DNA of 64,000 nucleotides from Oceanospirillaceae bacterium (GCA_029938085.1 JAPYOS010000006.1:62001-126000); one strand, 5' to 3'. Counted from the first letter of the stretch, positions 27,766 through 36,239 are shown. A program made the numbers and translations. The notes: generated by a model not told the origin, from the letters alone.

Positions 27766-27940
27766 AAAGTAAATGCATGAATCATTTTTAATTTAACACG
27801 ATCAATCCACGAGGAAGGTACAGGGATGATGTCTATGCCGATACATTATGCCAATGTGCATATATAGATTATGCCGAAACCTAACCGCCTGCGTGGGCAC
27901 ACAAAGCGGAGGCTTTTGGTAGGCATTCTACAAGAGTAAT
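27766..27940 (+). pseudogene. Decayed 5' fragment of a formamidase-like hydrolase gene (relic of the 32.4-kb gene)
   Basis: The DNA here aligns with the leader and 5' end of the intact hydrolase gene at 32364 onward. Shared blocks include AAAGTAAATGC, CACGAGGA (the ribosome-binding region), ATGCCGAAACCTA versus ATGCGGAAACCTA, CCGCCTGCGTGGGC and GGAGGCTTTTGG. About 140 bp of coding DNA is missing between the last two blocks, and stop codons and indels interrupt the frame, so nothing functional can be made. The fragment is divergent from the aromatic-CoA operon, which suggests a hydrolase gene once shared this promoter region. Confidence 0.75.
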
Positions 27941-27950
27941 TGGCGCAGTA

Positions 27951-29186
27951 TTACAGCGGTTTGTTCGCGCTGGATGGCCAAGAGTTAGACATTAGCGTAT
28001 TTGAGGGCAGGTTTTCGTCCAGCAATTTGTGCGCGGTCTCGATGCCTGCCACAGGTAGCCCTTGTGGGTCGAGCTTACCGATTTGTACCAATACCGATGC
28101 TTGGTCCCAGTAAATGTGCTCGTGATACAGCTTATCACCACGAAAACAAACGATGGCGACCAAAGGTATCTCTACTCTTTTGCCTGTAGGTGCAATGCCG
28201 GGCAGCATCCAGTCTATTTCACAGGTGTGGGTGAAACAAAATAGCAATTCGTCGACAATGCGGTCGGTGCCGATGGTCCTGGAAATGGGAATTAAATTGG
28301 TATCCTCAGGGTTTGCATCAACAAAGTGGTATTTATAAAATCGTTTGAGGTGGTCGTGGCCAACGCCACCGGTCATGGTGGGGATGTGGTTGACATAAGG
28401 TTGCGCCACCATGGTCGCCATTGTGGCATCAACGTCACGAGTAACAAACTCATGTAAGCAATGAGCATCCCATAGTTGACTTAGGTCATACAGGGGGCCC
28501 ATTTCCCGCCGGAGCAAAGCGATGCTTCTGGTGTAGGCCATTTGAGCCGAAGGTTTGTGGTAGCTATCTCGCTCGGGGGTGGCAAAGGCATGGTTGACGC
28601 CTGGATATTGGTATATCTCCAGTGCAGACTTTCCAGCACAAGCCTCGCTAATCGCTTTAACAGCAGTAGCTGGTGCAAACTGATCTAGTTCCGCAAAGTG
28701 CATGACCATAGGGCAGGTGATGTGATCTACCTCATCCAAGTGCTCGTCAATACCGACGCCATAGTAGGAAATGGCACAATCTATATCCGTTCTGGCAGCT
28801 GTCAAAAAGGCCAAATTGCCACCTAAGCAATAGCCTAATGTGCCCACCTTACCGACTTGCTGAGGCAGCGTTTTGAGGTGGTGGATGGTGTCTTGAATAT
28901 CTTTGATGCTTTGGTCAACATCGAACTTTTGATAGTAACCAAATGCGGTTTGAAAATCCTCTTCCCCATAGCCTAAGTCTAGCCCGGGCTGTAAGCGCCA
29001 AAATAAGTCGGGCACAATTACCGTATAGCCTTCCTCGGCAAAGTAGTCGGCCATATCTCGCATGTAGGCATTTATTCCAAAAATCTCTTGCAATAATACC
29101 AAGCCTGGCCCTTTACCGGATGCAGGCACAGATAGGTAGGCTTCAAATTCACCGCCATCAGCGGAGGTAATGGTTATGGTGGTCAT
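27951..29186 (-). CDS. Dienelactone hydrolase fused to SnoaL-like (NTF2-fold) domain
   Basis: The 411-residue product has two parts. Residues 1-230 are a dienelactone hydrolase (carboxymethylenebutenolidase type): QEIFGIN start, nucleophile Cys120 in GYCLGG, Asp168 in ELDQF and His199 in NHAF. Residues 240-400 have the SnoaL/NTF2-like cone fold pattern (a helix with DAHCLHEFVTRDVDATMATM, then FCFTHTCEIDWMLPG and ...LYHEHIYWDQASVL), as in ring-cyclising or hydrolysing enzymes. It probably hydrolyses a lactone or enol-lactone intermediate. It lies 3 bp behind the flavin monooxygenase gene, so the two are one operon. Confidence 0.82.
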   Translation of the reverse strand: MTTITITSADGGEFEAYLSVPASGKGPGLVLLQEIFGINAYMRDMADYFAEEGYTVIVPDLFWRLQPGLDLGYGEEDFQTAFGYYQKFDVDQSIKDIQDTIHHLKTLPQQVGKVGTLGYCLGGNLAFLTAARTDIDCAISYYGVGIDEHLDEVDHITCPMVMHFAELDQFAPATAVKAISEACAGKSALEIYQYPGVNHAFATPERDSYHKPSAQMAYTRSIALLRREMGPLYDLSQLWDAHCLHEFVTRDVDATMATMVAQPYVNHIPTMTGGVGHDHLKRFYKYHFVDANPEDTNLIPISRTIGTDRIVDELLFCFTHTCEIDWMLPGIAPTGKRVEIPLVAIVCFRGDKLYHEHIYWDQASVLVQIGKLDPQGLPVAGIETAHKLLDENLPSNTLMSNSWPSSANKPL

Positions 29187-29189
29187 GGC

Positions 29190-30683
29190 TTAGTTTCCTT
29201 TGTGGCGGCGTAATAGTTTGGTGGTGGCGCTAGCGAAGTCTCCCGGGTTGACCGGCATAAACCACTGCTTGAATCGGGTTAAAGGCGCCAAAGTCAGTTT
29301 CATATCCACAAGTAGTTCATCAATATGGTGGATTGAAAAAGGAATGATGTTGGTGCCTTTACAATGTTTACCGTCGGTCCGTTTTTGCATCCAGGCTAAA
29401 CGTTCGTCGATAATTTGGTTTTGCCTCATAGTATTCGGCAACTCCAATTTTCCGGCGATTAAATCAGCGATCCAAAGGGCGCCAATTTCACAATTGAGTT
29501 GGCTAAAGAAGGATGAGTTGTAACCATTAAATGCAAGATTAGTAACGCCCACGGGAACCATGGAACGGTAAAGTCTGAAGTTACCTTGCTCGTCGTTTAT
29601 TTTGGCGTTTATATGAGGTTCTAGAAAAGGCACGGATTGGTGCCATCCGGTGCCGCAAATAACTAGGTCAGCAGCAATAGTGTCGCCATTGTCTAATTCA
29701 GCCTGACCCTCACCATCCACCATTTTTAGGTGTTTGATACTGGTGTTTTTGGCTACTTTAATACTGCCTTTATGTATATTTTCAAAAAAGCCGTCGGTCA
29801 CTAAACTAACAGTACTGCGGGCAATAGTTTCAAAAGGTTTTTGTGGGTGTAGCCCTAATTCATTTAATTTGCACTGCTTGGTGATCACCCATTGAACTTG
29901 GCCCAGCATTGATTTACGGATGGCGTTGCCAGGTCCGTGCAGGAATGCTTCTGCGCCGCGTAAGCGAATGTATTCAAATAAGGCTTCGCCAAGCCTGGTG
30001 AGCAATAAAAATTTGTAATTTAGGACATTAAATAGCTTTTTCGGTACTTTCCAAATCAGGCTGCGGGCCACTACAGTAGTGCTAGCACTGACGGAACTAA
30101 CCGCTTGAGCTACATCGCAGGAAGACTTGCCGTAACCCACTACGGCCACATGCTTGCCGTGTGCCTGATCGATATTGGTGAACTCACTGGTATGATAAAT
30201 CTTGCCGCCTTGTTCGATATACTCCTTAGCGCCATCAAAGGCGGGGATCGCAGGCTGTGAAAATATGCCGTTGCATATCAGCAGATAGTCAAACACGTGG
30301 TCGCTTGTCTGATTCAGGTGAGTGTCGGTAACTTGTACATACCAGCGGCCATCTTCGCCTTGAGTAGCGCTGGTGACTAAATGGTTGAATCGAATGTCAG
30401 CCAGCAAAGAAAATTTTTCACAATAACTGTGCAAATATTTCTGTACCTGCTCGCCTGAAGGCCACTCAGGGTATCCTTTGGGGTACGGAAAGTCAGATAG
30501 TGCATAAGTAGACCGTACGTTTTGAGTTGTGAGCCCAGGGTAACGTCGTGACGCGCTCCAAACACCACCCACGTCACCTTCTTTTTCAAATAAGGTGACG
30601 GAATGGCCAAAAGTTTTAAAGATTTTGGCAGAGCTAAGGCCAGCGAAGCCGCCGCCGATGATACCGATATGTAAAGATGTCAT
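29190..30683 (-). CDS. Flavin-containing monooxygenase (FMO/Baeyer-Villiger-like)
   Basis: A 497-residue class B-type flavoprotein with two dinucleotide-binding motifs: GIIGGGFAGLSSAKIFK at the N-terminus for FAD and VAVVGYGKSSCDVAQAV near residue 190 for NADPH. GGVWSASRRYPGLTTQ is the FMO FAD-loop region. The exact Baeyer-Villiger fingerprint is not present, so either N/S-oxidation or ketone oxidation is possible. It is followed by a lactone-hydrolase fusion gene, which fits a Baeyer-Villiger-then-hydrolase sequence, but the substrate is unknown. Confidence 0.8.
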   Translation of the reverse strand: MTSLHIGIIGGGFAGLSSAKIFKTFGHSVTLFEKEGDVGGVWSASRRYPGLTTQNVRSTYALSDFPYPKGYPEWPSGEQVQKYLHSYCEKFSLLADIRFNHLVTSATQGEDGRWYVQVTDTHLNQTSDHVFDYLLICNGIFSQPAIPAFDGAKEYIEQGGKIYHTSEFTNIDQAHGKHVAVVGYGKSSCDVAQAVSSVSASTTVVARSLIWKVPKKLFNVLNYKFLLLTRLGEALFEYIRLRGAEAFLHGPGNAIRKSMLGQVQWVITKQCKLNELGLHPQKPFETIARSTVSLVTDGFFENIHKGSIKVAKNTSIKHLKMVDGEGQAELDNGDTIAADLVICGTGWHQSVPFLEPHINAKINDEQGNFRLYRSMVPVGVTNLAFNGYNSSFFSQLNCEIGALWIADLIAGKLELPNTMRQNQIIDERLAWMQKRTDGKHCKGTNIIPFSIHHIDELLVDMKLTLAPLTRFKQWFMPVNPGDFASATTKLLRRHKGN

Positions 30684-30726
30684 GACTACTCCAATTGTTA
30701 TTGTTGGTAGAGTGCTGCCGTGTTCA

Positions 30727-31512
30727 TTACTCCATTAATTTAGGGATTGCTGGTTCCGAACCTTCTGGCCCCATGGTGCTGTAGCCACCGTCTACGCGAA
30801 TGTCGGTGCCGTTAATGAATGAAGCTTTGTCTGAGCAGAGGAACAGTACAGTGTTGGCCACTTCCTCTGGATTTGCTGTGCGCCCCTGTAGGTGGTACGG
30901 CGCTGCTACTTGATCGGTTTTATTGCGGTCACCACCGCTGAGCTCGTCCATAATATTGCTCCAAGTCCACCCCGGGCTAACTGCATTGACACGAATATTG
31001 TCAGACGCCAAATCCATAGCTTGGCTCTTAGTTAGCTGTAGGATGGCGGCCTTGCTTACGGGGTAGAGCCATCGGCCTGTTTGCGCTATACGTGAGGAAA
31101 TACTACCAAAATTGACGATCGCACCTTGATGCTTAGCTAATTGGCTGCGGGCTGCCTGCATGAGCATAACCGAGCTTACTATGTTCACGTTCAGGGCTTC
31201 TAACCACTGTGCTCGTGTAGACTCTGCGCCTTCGTCCAGGTAGGTTGAAGCTACGTTGACAAGAAAATTTATGCTGCCGCACTTGTCAATGGAATAATCA
31301 ACAAGGGCTTGAATGTCATTGTCCTGACAGATATCAGTCGCCTTAAAAAAGGCATTTTCACCTAATTCTTGAGCCAAAGCCTGGCCATCAGTGACATTGA
31401 TGTCAGCAATAATTACATTTGCACCTTGCTCGACAAAAGCTCGGGCAATAGCTGCACCGATTTTGGTGGCGCCGCCGGGAATGATAGCGGTTTTATTACT
31501 AAATTCTCCCAT
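30727..31512 (-). CDS. SDR-family oxidoreductase
   Basis: A 261-residue SDR. The cofactor loop is GGATKIGAAIARAF (an unusual Gly-x-x-x-Gly variant), NVAS replaces NNAG, the catalytic residues are Ser (FGSISSR) and Tyr-Lys (YPVSK), and VNAVSPGWTWS follows. It probably makes the ketone that the adjacent monooxygenase oxidises (alcohol dehydrogenase role, inferred from order). It is 43 bp from the monooxygenase gene and 46 bp from the MarR gene. Confidence 0.85.
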   Translation of the reverse strand: MGEFSNKTAIIPGGATKIGAAIARAFVEQGANVIIADINVTDGQALAQELGENAFFKATDICQDNDIQALVDYSIDKCGSINFLVNVASTYLDEGAESTRAQWLEALNVNIVSSVMLMQAARSQLAKHQGAIVNFGSISSRIAQTGRWLYPVSKAAILQLTKSQAMDLASDNIRVNAVSPGWTWSNIMDELSGGDRNKTDQVAAPYHLQGRTANPEEVANTVLFLCSDKASFINGTDIRVDGGYSTMGPEGSEPAIPKLME

Positions 31513-31558
31513 CTTCTGACTCCTTTTTGTGTTGTTAACGCAATCGGTAGGCTCTGGC

Positions 31559-32071
31559 TTAAAGCGTCTTGGTGTGTGCGATGGCCTGATCGTACAGGCC
31601 GGTTAAGCGCGACAAGGTATTGGCCGCTGCTTCTAACTCAGCTAAATCAACTTGCCCTACTACAGGCTGGATTAATAAGTTGCTACGAGTGTCGGCGTAG
31701 CCGGAGGTGACGGAAATACCTTTTTGGGTTGTCAAGTAGGTTGTGTCCTTACGTGAGGACTGCTCCTGCTTACTGATTAGCCCTTCCTTAGTTAACTTAC
31801 GTACCGCGTATTGCAAGTTAGAAACATCACTGCGATTTAGCATGCGCGAGATTTCAGTCAGCTTTTTGGGCTGGTCATCTTTACGTATGAGGTTCAATAC
31901 AGAAATGTCTTCCGCTGTTAGACCAGCGTCATCAACTGCGTTCATACACGCAACCTTCCAGCGAAAATAAGAATAAAACAGCCTTTCTACGCCAAATTCT
32001 AGTTTGGTTAGTGGTCTGGAAGACTCGCAGTTGCTGAGGTGCCAGTCGTCACTTTTGGTCTTTTCAAGCAT
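31559..32071 (-). CDS. MarR-type winged-helix regulator of the FMO cassette
   Basis: A 170-residue protein with an N-terminal dimerisation helix (LEFGVERLFYSYFRWKVACM), winged-helix core (LTEISRMLNRSDVSNLQYAV) and a C-terminal helix. It has the long-arm form seen in some MarR-like regulators of secondary catabolism. It is first in the minus-strand SDR-FMO-DLH cassette, and the palindrome 50 bp upstream of its start is a likely binding site. Confidence 0.82.
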   Translation of the reverse strand: MLEKTKSDDWHLSNCESSRPLTKLEFGVERLFYSYFRWKVACMNAVDDAGLTAEDISVLNLIRKDDQPKKLTEISRMLNRSDVSNLQYAVRKLTKEGLISKQEQSSRKDTTYLTTQKGISVTSGYADTRSNLLIQPVVGQVDLAELEAAANTLSRLTGLYDQAIAHTKTL

Positions 32072-32120
32072 GGATATAATACCGTTCTATTTATAGATTT
32101 CATCTGAGGCTATCAAAATA

Positions 32121-32161
32121 AAATGTAATTTACAATTAAATTTAAAGTGTAAATTACATTT
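32121..32161. promoter_or_regulatory. 14-bp inverted repeat in the MarR-hydrolase divergent gap
   Basis: AAATGTAATTTACA (32121-32134) is perfectly inverted as TGTAAATTACATTT (32148-32161), with a 13-base AT-rich spacer. It lies 50 bp upstream of the MarR start and about 260 bp from the hydrolase start. The rest of the divergent gap (32072-32422) is AT-rich, with no gene of its own and no other clear site. The 13-base spacing gives a two-turn centre-to-centre distance, as expected for a dimeric winged-helix repressor. Confidence 0.65.
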
Positions 32162-32422
32162 AAAGATTTTGAACTTGCATAAATGTATTAAATAAACACA
32201 CGTGACTATACGAAATTATCGTTTTTATACCGCAAGGCCTAGAAATTTTTTGATGAATTTATATTATATAAAACAAAAGATTAGACGGTTTTATGGCATG
32301 GATAAATTTTTAGTAACACAGTTTGGCCGATAATATAGTAGTGTGCAAAGGCCTCTTTAAGAAAAAGTAAATGCTTGAGCCATTTTAATTCAAACCGACC
32401 AATACACGAGGAGCGCACAACT

Positions 32423-33238
32423 ATGAACTGGGATGACGCTTACGCTAATGCACCATATATTCAAAATGCGGAAACCTATCCGCCTGCGTGGGCTCACAAT
32501 GCCGCAGCCTACCGAACCACATGTATGCAAGGTGGATCGGCCCAGCTCGACATTGTTTACGGCACGGACGAGCGGCATAAAATCGACATTTTTTGGCCCC
32601 GTGAGCCAGCGAAGGGGTTAGTGTTTTTTGTTCATGGAGGCTTTTGGCGGGCATTCGACAAGCACAGCTGGAGCCACCTTTCCGCAGCCTTGGTGGACGC
32701 AGGTTGGGCGGTGGCCATGCCCTCTTACCGCTTAACGCCAGCCGTGAGTTTGAAAGAAATTGTCCAGGATATCGCGCAAAGTCTAAACAAGGTAGCCGCA
32801 ATTATTGATGGGCCTATTGTATTAGTAGACCACTCAGCTGGTGGTCATTTAGTGACAATGATGATGACCGCAGGCCAAGGCCTACCTCGTGGGCTCAAAG
32901 AGCGTATAGTGCGCGTGGTCAGCATTTCCGGTCTACATGATCTAACTCCGTTATTACACACTAAGATGAATCAAGATTTTGGGTTAGACCTAAAACTAGC
33001 CAAATTATTAAGCCCTGCATTCCAAAAGCCGGTGATACAAGCGGCGCTCACATGTTGGGTGGGTGGTAATGAAAGGCCTGAGTTTATTCGACAAAACCAT
33101 CTGTTGGCAAACGCCTGGCAAAAACATGGTCTTACAATTGAGGTGGTTATAGAGCCTAAAAAACATCATTTTGACGTGATTGAAGGGCTAGCAAACAATA
33201 CCCATCCCTTGTTTGTCGTCGTTAATGGCGATCTCTAG
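32423..33238 (+). CDS. Alpha/beta-hydrolase, kynurenine formamidase-like
   Basis: About 271 residues. The start at 32423 (after AGGAG, spacing 9) is chosen over an upstream TTG. Oxyanion motif HGGFW (residues 71-75); nucleophile elbow VDHSAGG with Ser138, where Asp136 replaces the usual Gly; C-terminal His in KKHHFD. The family includes arylformamidase, which makes kynurenine from N-formylkynurenine, a step before anthranilate, and a former copy sat beside the anthranilate-type operon. Other esterase or formamidase activities are possible. Its stop overlaps the stop of the convergent LysE gene (CTAG). Confidence 0.75.
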   Translation: MNWDDAYANAPYIQNAETYPPAWAHNAAAYRTTCMQGGSAQLDIVYGTDERHKIDIFWPREPAKGLVFFVHGGFWRAFDKHSWSHLSAALVDAGWAVAMPSYRLTPAVSLKEIVQDIAQSLNKVAAIIDGPIVLVDHSAGGHLVTMMMTAGQGLPRGLKERIVRVVSISGLHDLTPLLHTKMNQDFGLDLKLAKLLSPAFQKPVIQAALTCWVGGNERPEFIRQNHLLANAWQKHGLTIEVVIEPKKHHFDVIEGLANNTHPLFVVVNGDL

Positions 33239-33873
33239 TTAGACGGGCTAGCGTCAAACAATAGACGCAGCCCAAAATAGGCGAACAAACCACCCGCTAG
33301 CCTAGTGGCTACGTTAGACAAGGTTGTATTGTGTTTAAGTTTAGCGCCAGCGGCGGCAGAAGACCAAGCTACAATAAAACACCATAACATGCCATTAAAG
33401 CTGAAAATAAAGCCCAATACCAAAAATGAGAAAGCAATGTTGGTGGCGTCTGGAGCAATGAACTGAGGCACAAAGGCGATAAAAAATAACGCGACTTTAG
33501 GGTTGAGGGCGTTGGTTAAAAAACCCTGATAAAATATATTTTTCAGCGGCGCTCGAGTCATGCTAGAAGGGCTTACGGGCGCTTCTCGACGCTGAAAAAG
33601 TAAGCCCGCACCCAAATATATTAAGTACAAACCGCCTAATATTTTAATCACAGTGTAGGCCGTGCTCGACGCTGCCAAAATAGCCGACACACCAAAAGCC
33701 GCTGCAAAAATATGCACCAAAGTACCGGCGCCTACACCTAACGAGGCCACTATTCCGGCGCGCACACCTTGGCTAGCGCTACGGCTGGCAATAAAAATAA
33801 AGTCTTGGCCCGGTACCAAATTGAGGGCGATGCCAGACACTATAAATAACCAAAGGTCTTGGGTGCCGAGCAT
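33235..33873 (-). CDS. LysE/RhtB-family amino acid exporter
   Basis: A 212-residue inner-membrane protein with six predicted TM helices. The family start region LNLVPGQDFIFIASRSASQG and the GVGAGTLVHIFAAAFG segment are visible. Family members export amino acids such as homoserine, threonine or lysine. No adjacent synthetic or catabolic gene fixes the substrate. It is followed on the same strand by no gene and is preceded by an XRE-type regulator gene 2 bp away. Confidence 0.88.
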   Translation of the reverse strand: MLGTQDLWLFIVSGIALNLVPGQDFIFIASRSASQGVRAGIVASLGVGAGTLVHIFAAAFGVSAILAASSTAYTVIKILGGLYLIYLGAGLLFQRREAPVSPSSMTRAPLKNIFYQGFLTNALNPKVALFFIAFVPQFIAPDATNIAFSFLVLGFIFSFNGMLWCFIVAWSSAAAGAKLKHNTTLSNVATRLAGGLFAYFGLRLLFDASPSN

Positions 33874-33874
33874 G

Positions 33875-34141
33875 TTAAAGGGCCTTTAATTTAATCCGCG
33901 GTTTGTGTTGCGGTGTCAGTTCATCAGCCTTCATAAAAAACACCTGGGCAATAGGTTTTTGAAACGCAAGAGCGAGCTGAAACGCCAAATCCAACGACGG
34001 GCTATAACGTTTTTTTTCAATCGCCACTATCGTCTGCCGAGACACCCCTACCTTATCGGCTAACGCCTGCTGCGTCATCTCCTGCTGTTCAAAACGCAGT
34101 TTACGTACATTGTTGTCGATATCTAGTTTTGTTTTTGCCAC
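33875..34141 (-). CDS. XRE-family HTH regulator (Cro/CI type)
   Basis: About 88 residues. The GTG at 34141, after AGGG, is preferred over the longer frame from 34165, because it directly precedes VAKTKLD and leaves only a minor gap to the upstream gene. The HTH is EMTQQALADKVGVSRQTIVA, followed by a short dimer helix. It sits 11 bp behind a multi-pass membrane protein gene. Such pairs of XRE regulator and four-TM protein recur in bacteria, with the regulator probably controlling the pair. Confidence 0.8.
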   Translation of the reverse strand: MAKTKLDIDNNVRKLRFEQQEMTQQALADKVGVSRQTIVAIEKKRYSPSLDLAFQLALAFQKPIAQVFFMKADELTPQHKPRIKLKAL

Positions 34142-34152
34142 AAGTGTTAACC

Positions 34153-34572
34153 CTATCGGTACCAAAATAGTTTGAGTAAGTCGCCCAATAAGTTGGCAAC
34201 ATACATACAGGCAAAGATGCTCAATAAAGCGGTGTTAGCCGCAAGTTGCTGCCAGCCCATCATGGCAAATACAACAATCATGCCGATGCTAAAACACACC
34301 AAAATTAAACGCATAACATATAGTTCTATTTCGGCGTCTCGCTCATCGGTGACGTCTTTTTCAACCTTACCCCAGATCAAGCTAACAACAATAGTAATGA
34401 CAATGGAGCTTACTATGCTCGCAGCGATGCTAATGCCAATTGCTTTGACTAACAGCTGGCCCAAAGCCGCGGTTTCAATCGTGTCCCATTGCCCAACTTG
34501 GCTCATCAGCCACCAACCCACCACCAATGAAGTGGCTAACGAGATAAATACCTTCCTACGTTTTGCATCCAT
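34153..34572 (-). CDS. Four-TM membrane protein paired with XRE regulator
   Basis: A 139-residue protein with about four hydrophobic helices (roughly residues 10-26, 38-68, 88-108 and 113-133) and a charged segment (VEKDVTDERDAEIELY) between them. That charged loop and the adjacent XRE gene match a common but uncharacterised family of small membrane proteins. Function unknown. Confidence 0.65.
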   Translation of the reverse strand: MDAKRRKVFISLATSLVVGWWLMSQVGQWDTIETAALGQLLVKAIGISIAASIVSSIVITIVVSLIWGKVEKDVTDERDAEIELYVMRLILVCFSIGMIVVFAMMGWQQLAANTALLSIFACMYVANLLGDLLKLFWYR

Positions 34573-34743
34573 AGCATTCTCAAAATGTAATATATTTCGT
34601 ACATAAAGTACGATTTAATAAACCTGGTGTCAAATATATATTACATAGGCCCCATAAATAACAATTGCCTATGCAAAACTAGCCGCAAAGGCAGTCAACC
34701 CTTGCCATCAAGGCCTTTAATGGTCTATATTGCGCCCACTATG

Positions 34744-34848
34744 ACTTGTCGGGGTGCCTAGTTAATGTTTAATTAACGCCATAGGCTGAGATCACTAATG
34801 TGAATCCCGTTGTACCTGATCTGGATAATGCCAGCGTAGGGAACAAGG
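34744..34848 (+). ncRNA. TPP riboswitch (thi-box) upstream of thiB
   Basis: The conserved TPP aptamer is readable in order: closing stem CTTGT (34745-34749), GGGGTGCC, GGCTGAGATCA, CCCGTTG, ACCTGATCTGGATAATGCC, AGCGTAGGGAA and the closing strand ACAAG (34843-34847). These are the diagnostic sensor arms of the thi-element. About 100 bp separates it from the thiB start. A pyrimidine-rich stretch (CTCCTCC, 34881-34887) and a small hairpin (GCCAAT/ATTGGC, 34900-34916) follow. There is no T-run, so control is more likely translational, with the GGAG before the ATG as target. Confidence 0.92.
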
Positions 34849-34951
34849 AAAAAGCACAGTCGTTGGGTTCTCCAGCGCCGCTCCTCCTCCAAATAGTTTG
34901 CCAATATTAGATTGGCTGTCATAGCATACTAATGTTATTTATGGAGTAATC

Positions 34952-35986
34952 ATGACCCGTTTTATCACCTCAAAATTGGCCACTTGTTTAGCTGTTGCTA
35001 GCTTTGGTTTTGCCGCCGTTGCTACGCCCGTATTAGCAGGCGATACCAGTAAAAAAGAGCTTACCGTTTACACTTACGATTCATTTGTTTCTGATTGGGG
35101 CATGGGCCCATTGATCAAACCTACATTTGAAGAGCAATGCGGCTGTACCTTAAACCTTGTGGGCATGGAAGATGCCGTTGCTATGTTGCAGCGACTAAAG
35201 CTTGAAGGTGCATCCAGCAAGGCAGACCTCGTGTTAGGTCTAGACTTAAACTTAGTAGACGATGCCAAGAAGACGGGTTTGTTTGCTGGCCATACGGTTG
35301 ATACCAGTGGCCTGAATATGCCGATTGAATGGCAGGATGATACCTTTGTACCATTCGACTACGGCTACTTCGCCTTTGTTTACAATACCGAGACCATGCC
35401 TAACCCGCCTAAGAGCTTAGATGAGTTGGTTAATGCTGGACCAGAATTAAAGGTCATTATTCAAGACCCACGTTCAAGCACCCCGGGCCTTGGCTTAATG
35501 TTATGGATGAAGAGTGTTTATGGCGACCAGTCCGACGCAGCATGGATTAAATTGTCTGATAACATCCTCACTACTACCAAAGGTTGGAGCGAAGCCTACT
35601 TTAGCTTGTTCCTAGCAGGTGAAGCACCCATGGTATTGAGTTACAGCACCTCGCCGGCATACCACATGGCGATTGAAGGTACCGATCAATACCAAGCTGC
35701 GCCGTTTGACGAAGGTCACTACCTACAAGTAGAAGTGGCTGCTAAGCTTAAGTCATCTGCTAATAGTGAATTGGCAGATGAATTCCTTAGCTTTATGGTG
35801 AGCGAAGGGTTCCAAAAGCACGTACCGCTGAGCAACGTAATGTACCCAGTGAACGTGCCTGCCGACATGCCTGAAGCGTTTGGCAAGCTCATTACACCAA
35901 CTAACGTATTGCAGCTAGATACTGCCGAAATTAATCAAAACCGCAAGCAATGGGTTAACGATTGGTTAGGTGCAATGACAAAGTAG
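34952..35986 (+). CDS. thiB: Thiamine ABC transporter substrate-binding protein ThiB
   Basis: A 344-residue periplasmic binding protein with a signal peptide ending near VLAG|DTS. The sequence LTVYTYDSFVSDWGMGPLI is the family's N-terminal strand-loop, and the C-terminal half holds YFSLFLAGEAPMVLSYSTSP. It sits directly behind a TPP riboswitch, which agrees with thiamine or TPP uptake. The usual thiP permease and thiQ ATPase genes do not follow; instead a strong terminator does. Confidence 0.9.
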   Translation: MTRFITSKLATCLAVASFGFAAVATPVLAGDTSKKELTVYTYDSFVSDWGMGPLIKPTFEEQCGCTLNLVGMEDAVAMLQRLKLEGASSKADLVLGLDLNLVDDAKKTGLFAGHTVDTSGLNMPIEWQDDTFVPFDYGYFAFVYNTETMPNPPKSLDELVNAGPELKVIIQDPRSSTPGLGLMLWMKSVYGDQSDAAWIKLSDNILTTTKGWSEAYFSLFLAGEAPMVLSYSTSPAYHMAIEGTDQYQAAPFDEGHYLQVEVAAKLKSSANSELADEFLSFMVSEGFQKHVPLSNVMYPVNVPADMPEAFGKLITPTNVLQLDTAEINQNRKQWVNDWLGAMTK

Positions 35987-36016
35987 TCGTCATCCAGGTA
36001 ACTCACCTTACCCACT

Positions 36017-36085
36017 AAAACCTTCGTATATGCTAAAGTCTGCTAGTAGTCACAACTAGCAGTAGGCACATACGGAGGTTTTTTT
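36017..36085 (+). terminator. Long Rho-independent terminator after thiB
   Basis: Outer stem AAAACCTTCGTATATGC (36017-36033) pairs with the strand ending at 36082, with two mismatched positions. An inner hairpin (CTGCTAGT 36040-36047 / ACTAGCAG 36055-36062) nests inside. A run of T follows. It ends the thiB transcript about 30 bp after the stop, so thiB is monocistronic. Confidence 0.85.
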
Positions 36086-36239
36086 ATGGGCCGCATTTCC
36101 TTTTTAGCCAAACCTATGCCAACAACCCCATGTATCAATGGCGCAGTATGTTGGACAAGGTGTCTGATTAATTTGCTCAGAAATTACACTCTAAAATCAC
36201 TACACCTGCCATATTATCAACATTAACACGGACACAAAA
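36086..36239 (+). other. Unexplained stretch between thiB terminator and the glutaredoxin-like gene
   Basis: This 154-bp stretch holds a 46-codon frame (36086-36226) with a GGAGG upstream, but that GGAGG is part of the terminator stem. In the +2 frame, 36118-36171 reads a gene-like C-terminus (ANNPMYQWRSMLDKVSD, then stop). This may be the remains of a lost gene whose front was deleted or frameshifted. I cannot name it. Confidence 0.25.

Noticed and set aside
33235-33238. Stop codons of the hydrolase and LysE genes share CTAG
   Set aside because: Overlapping convergent stops of this kind are common and need no special explanation.
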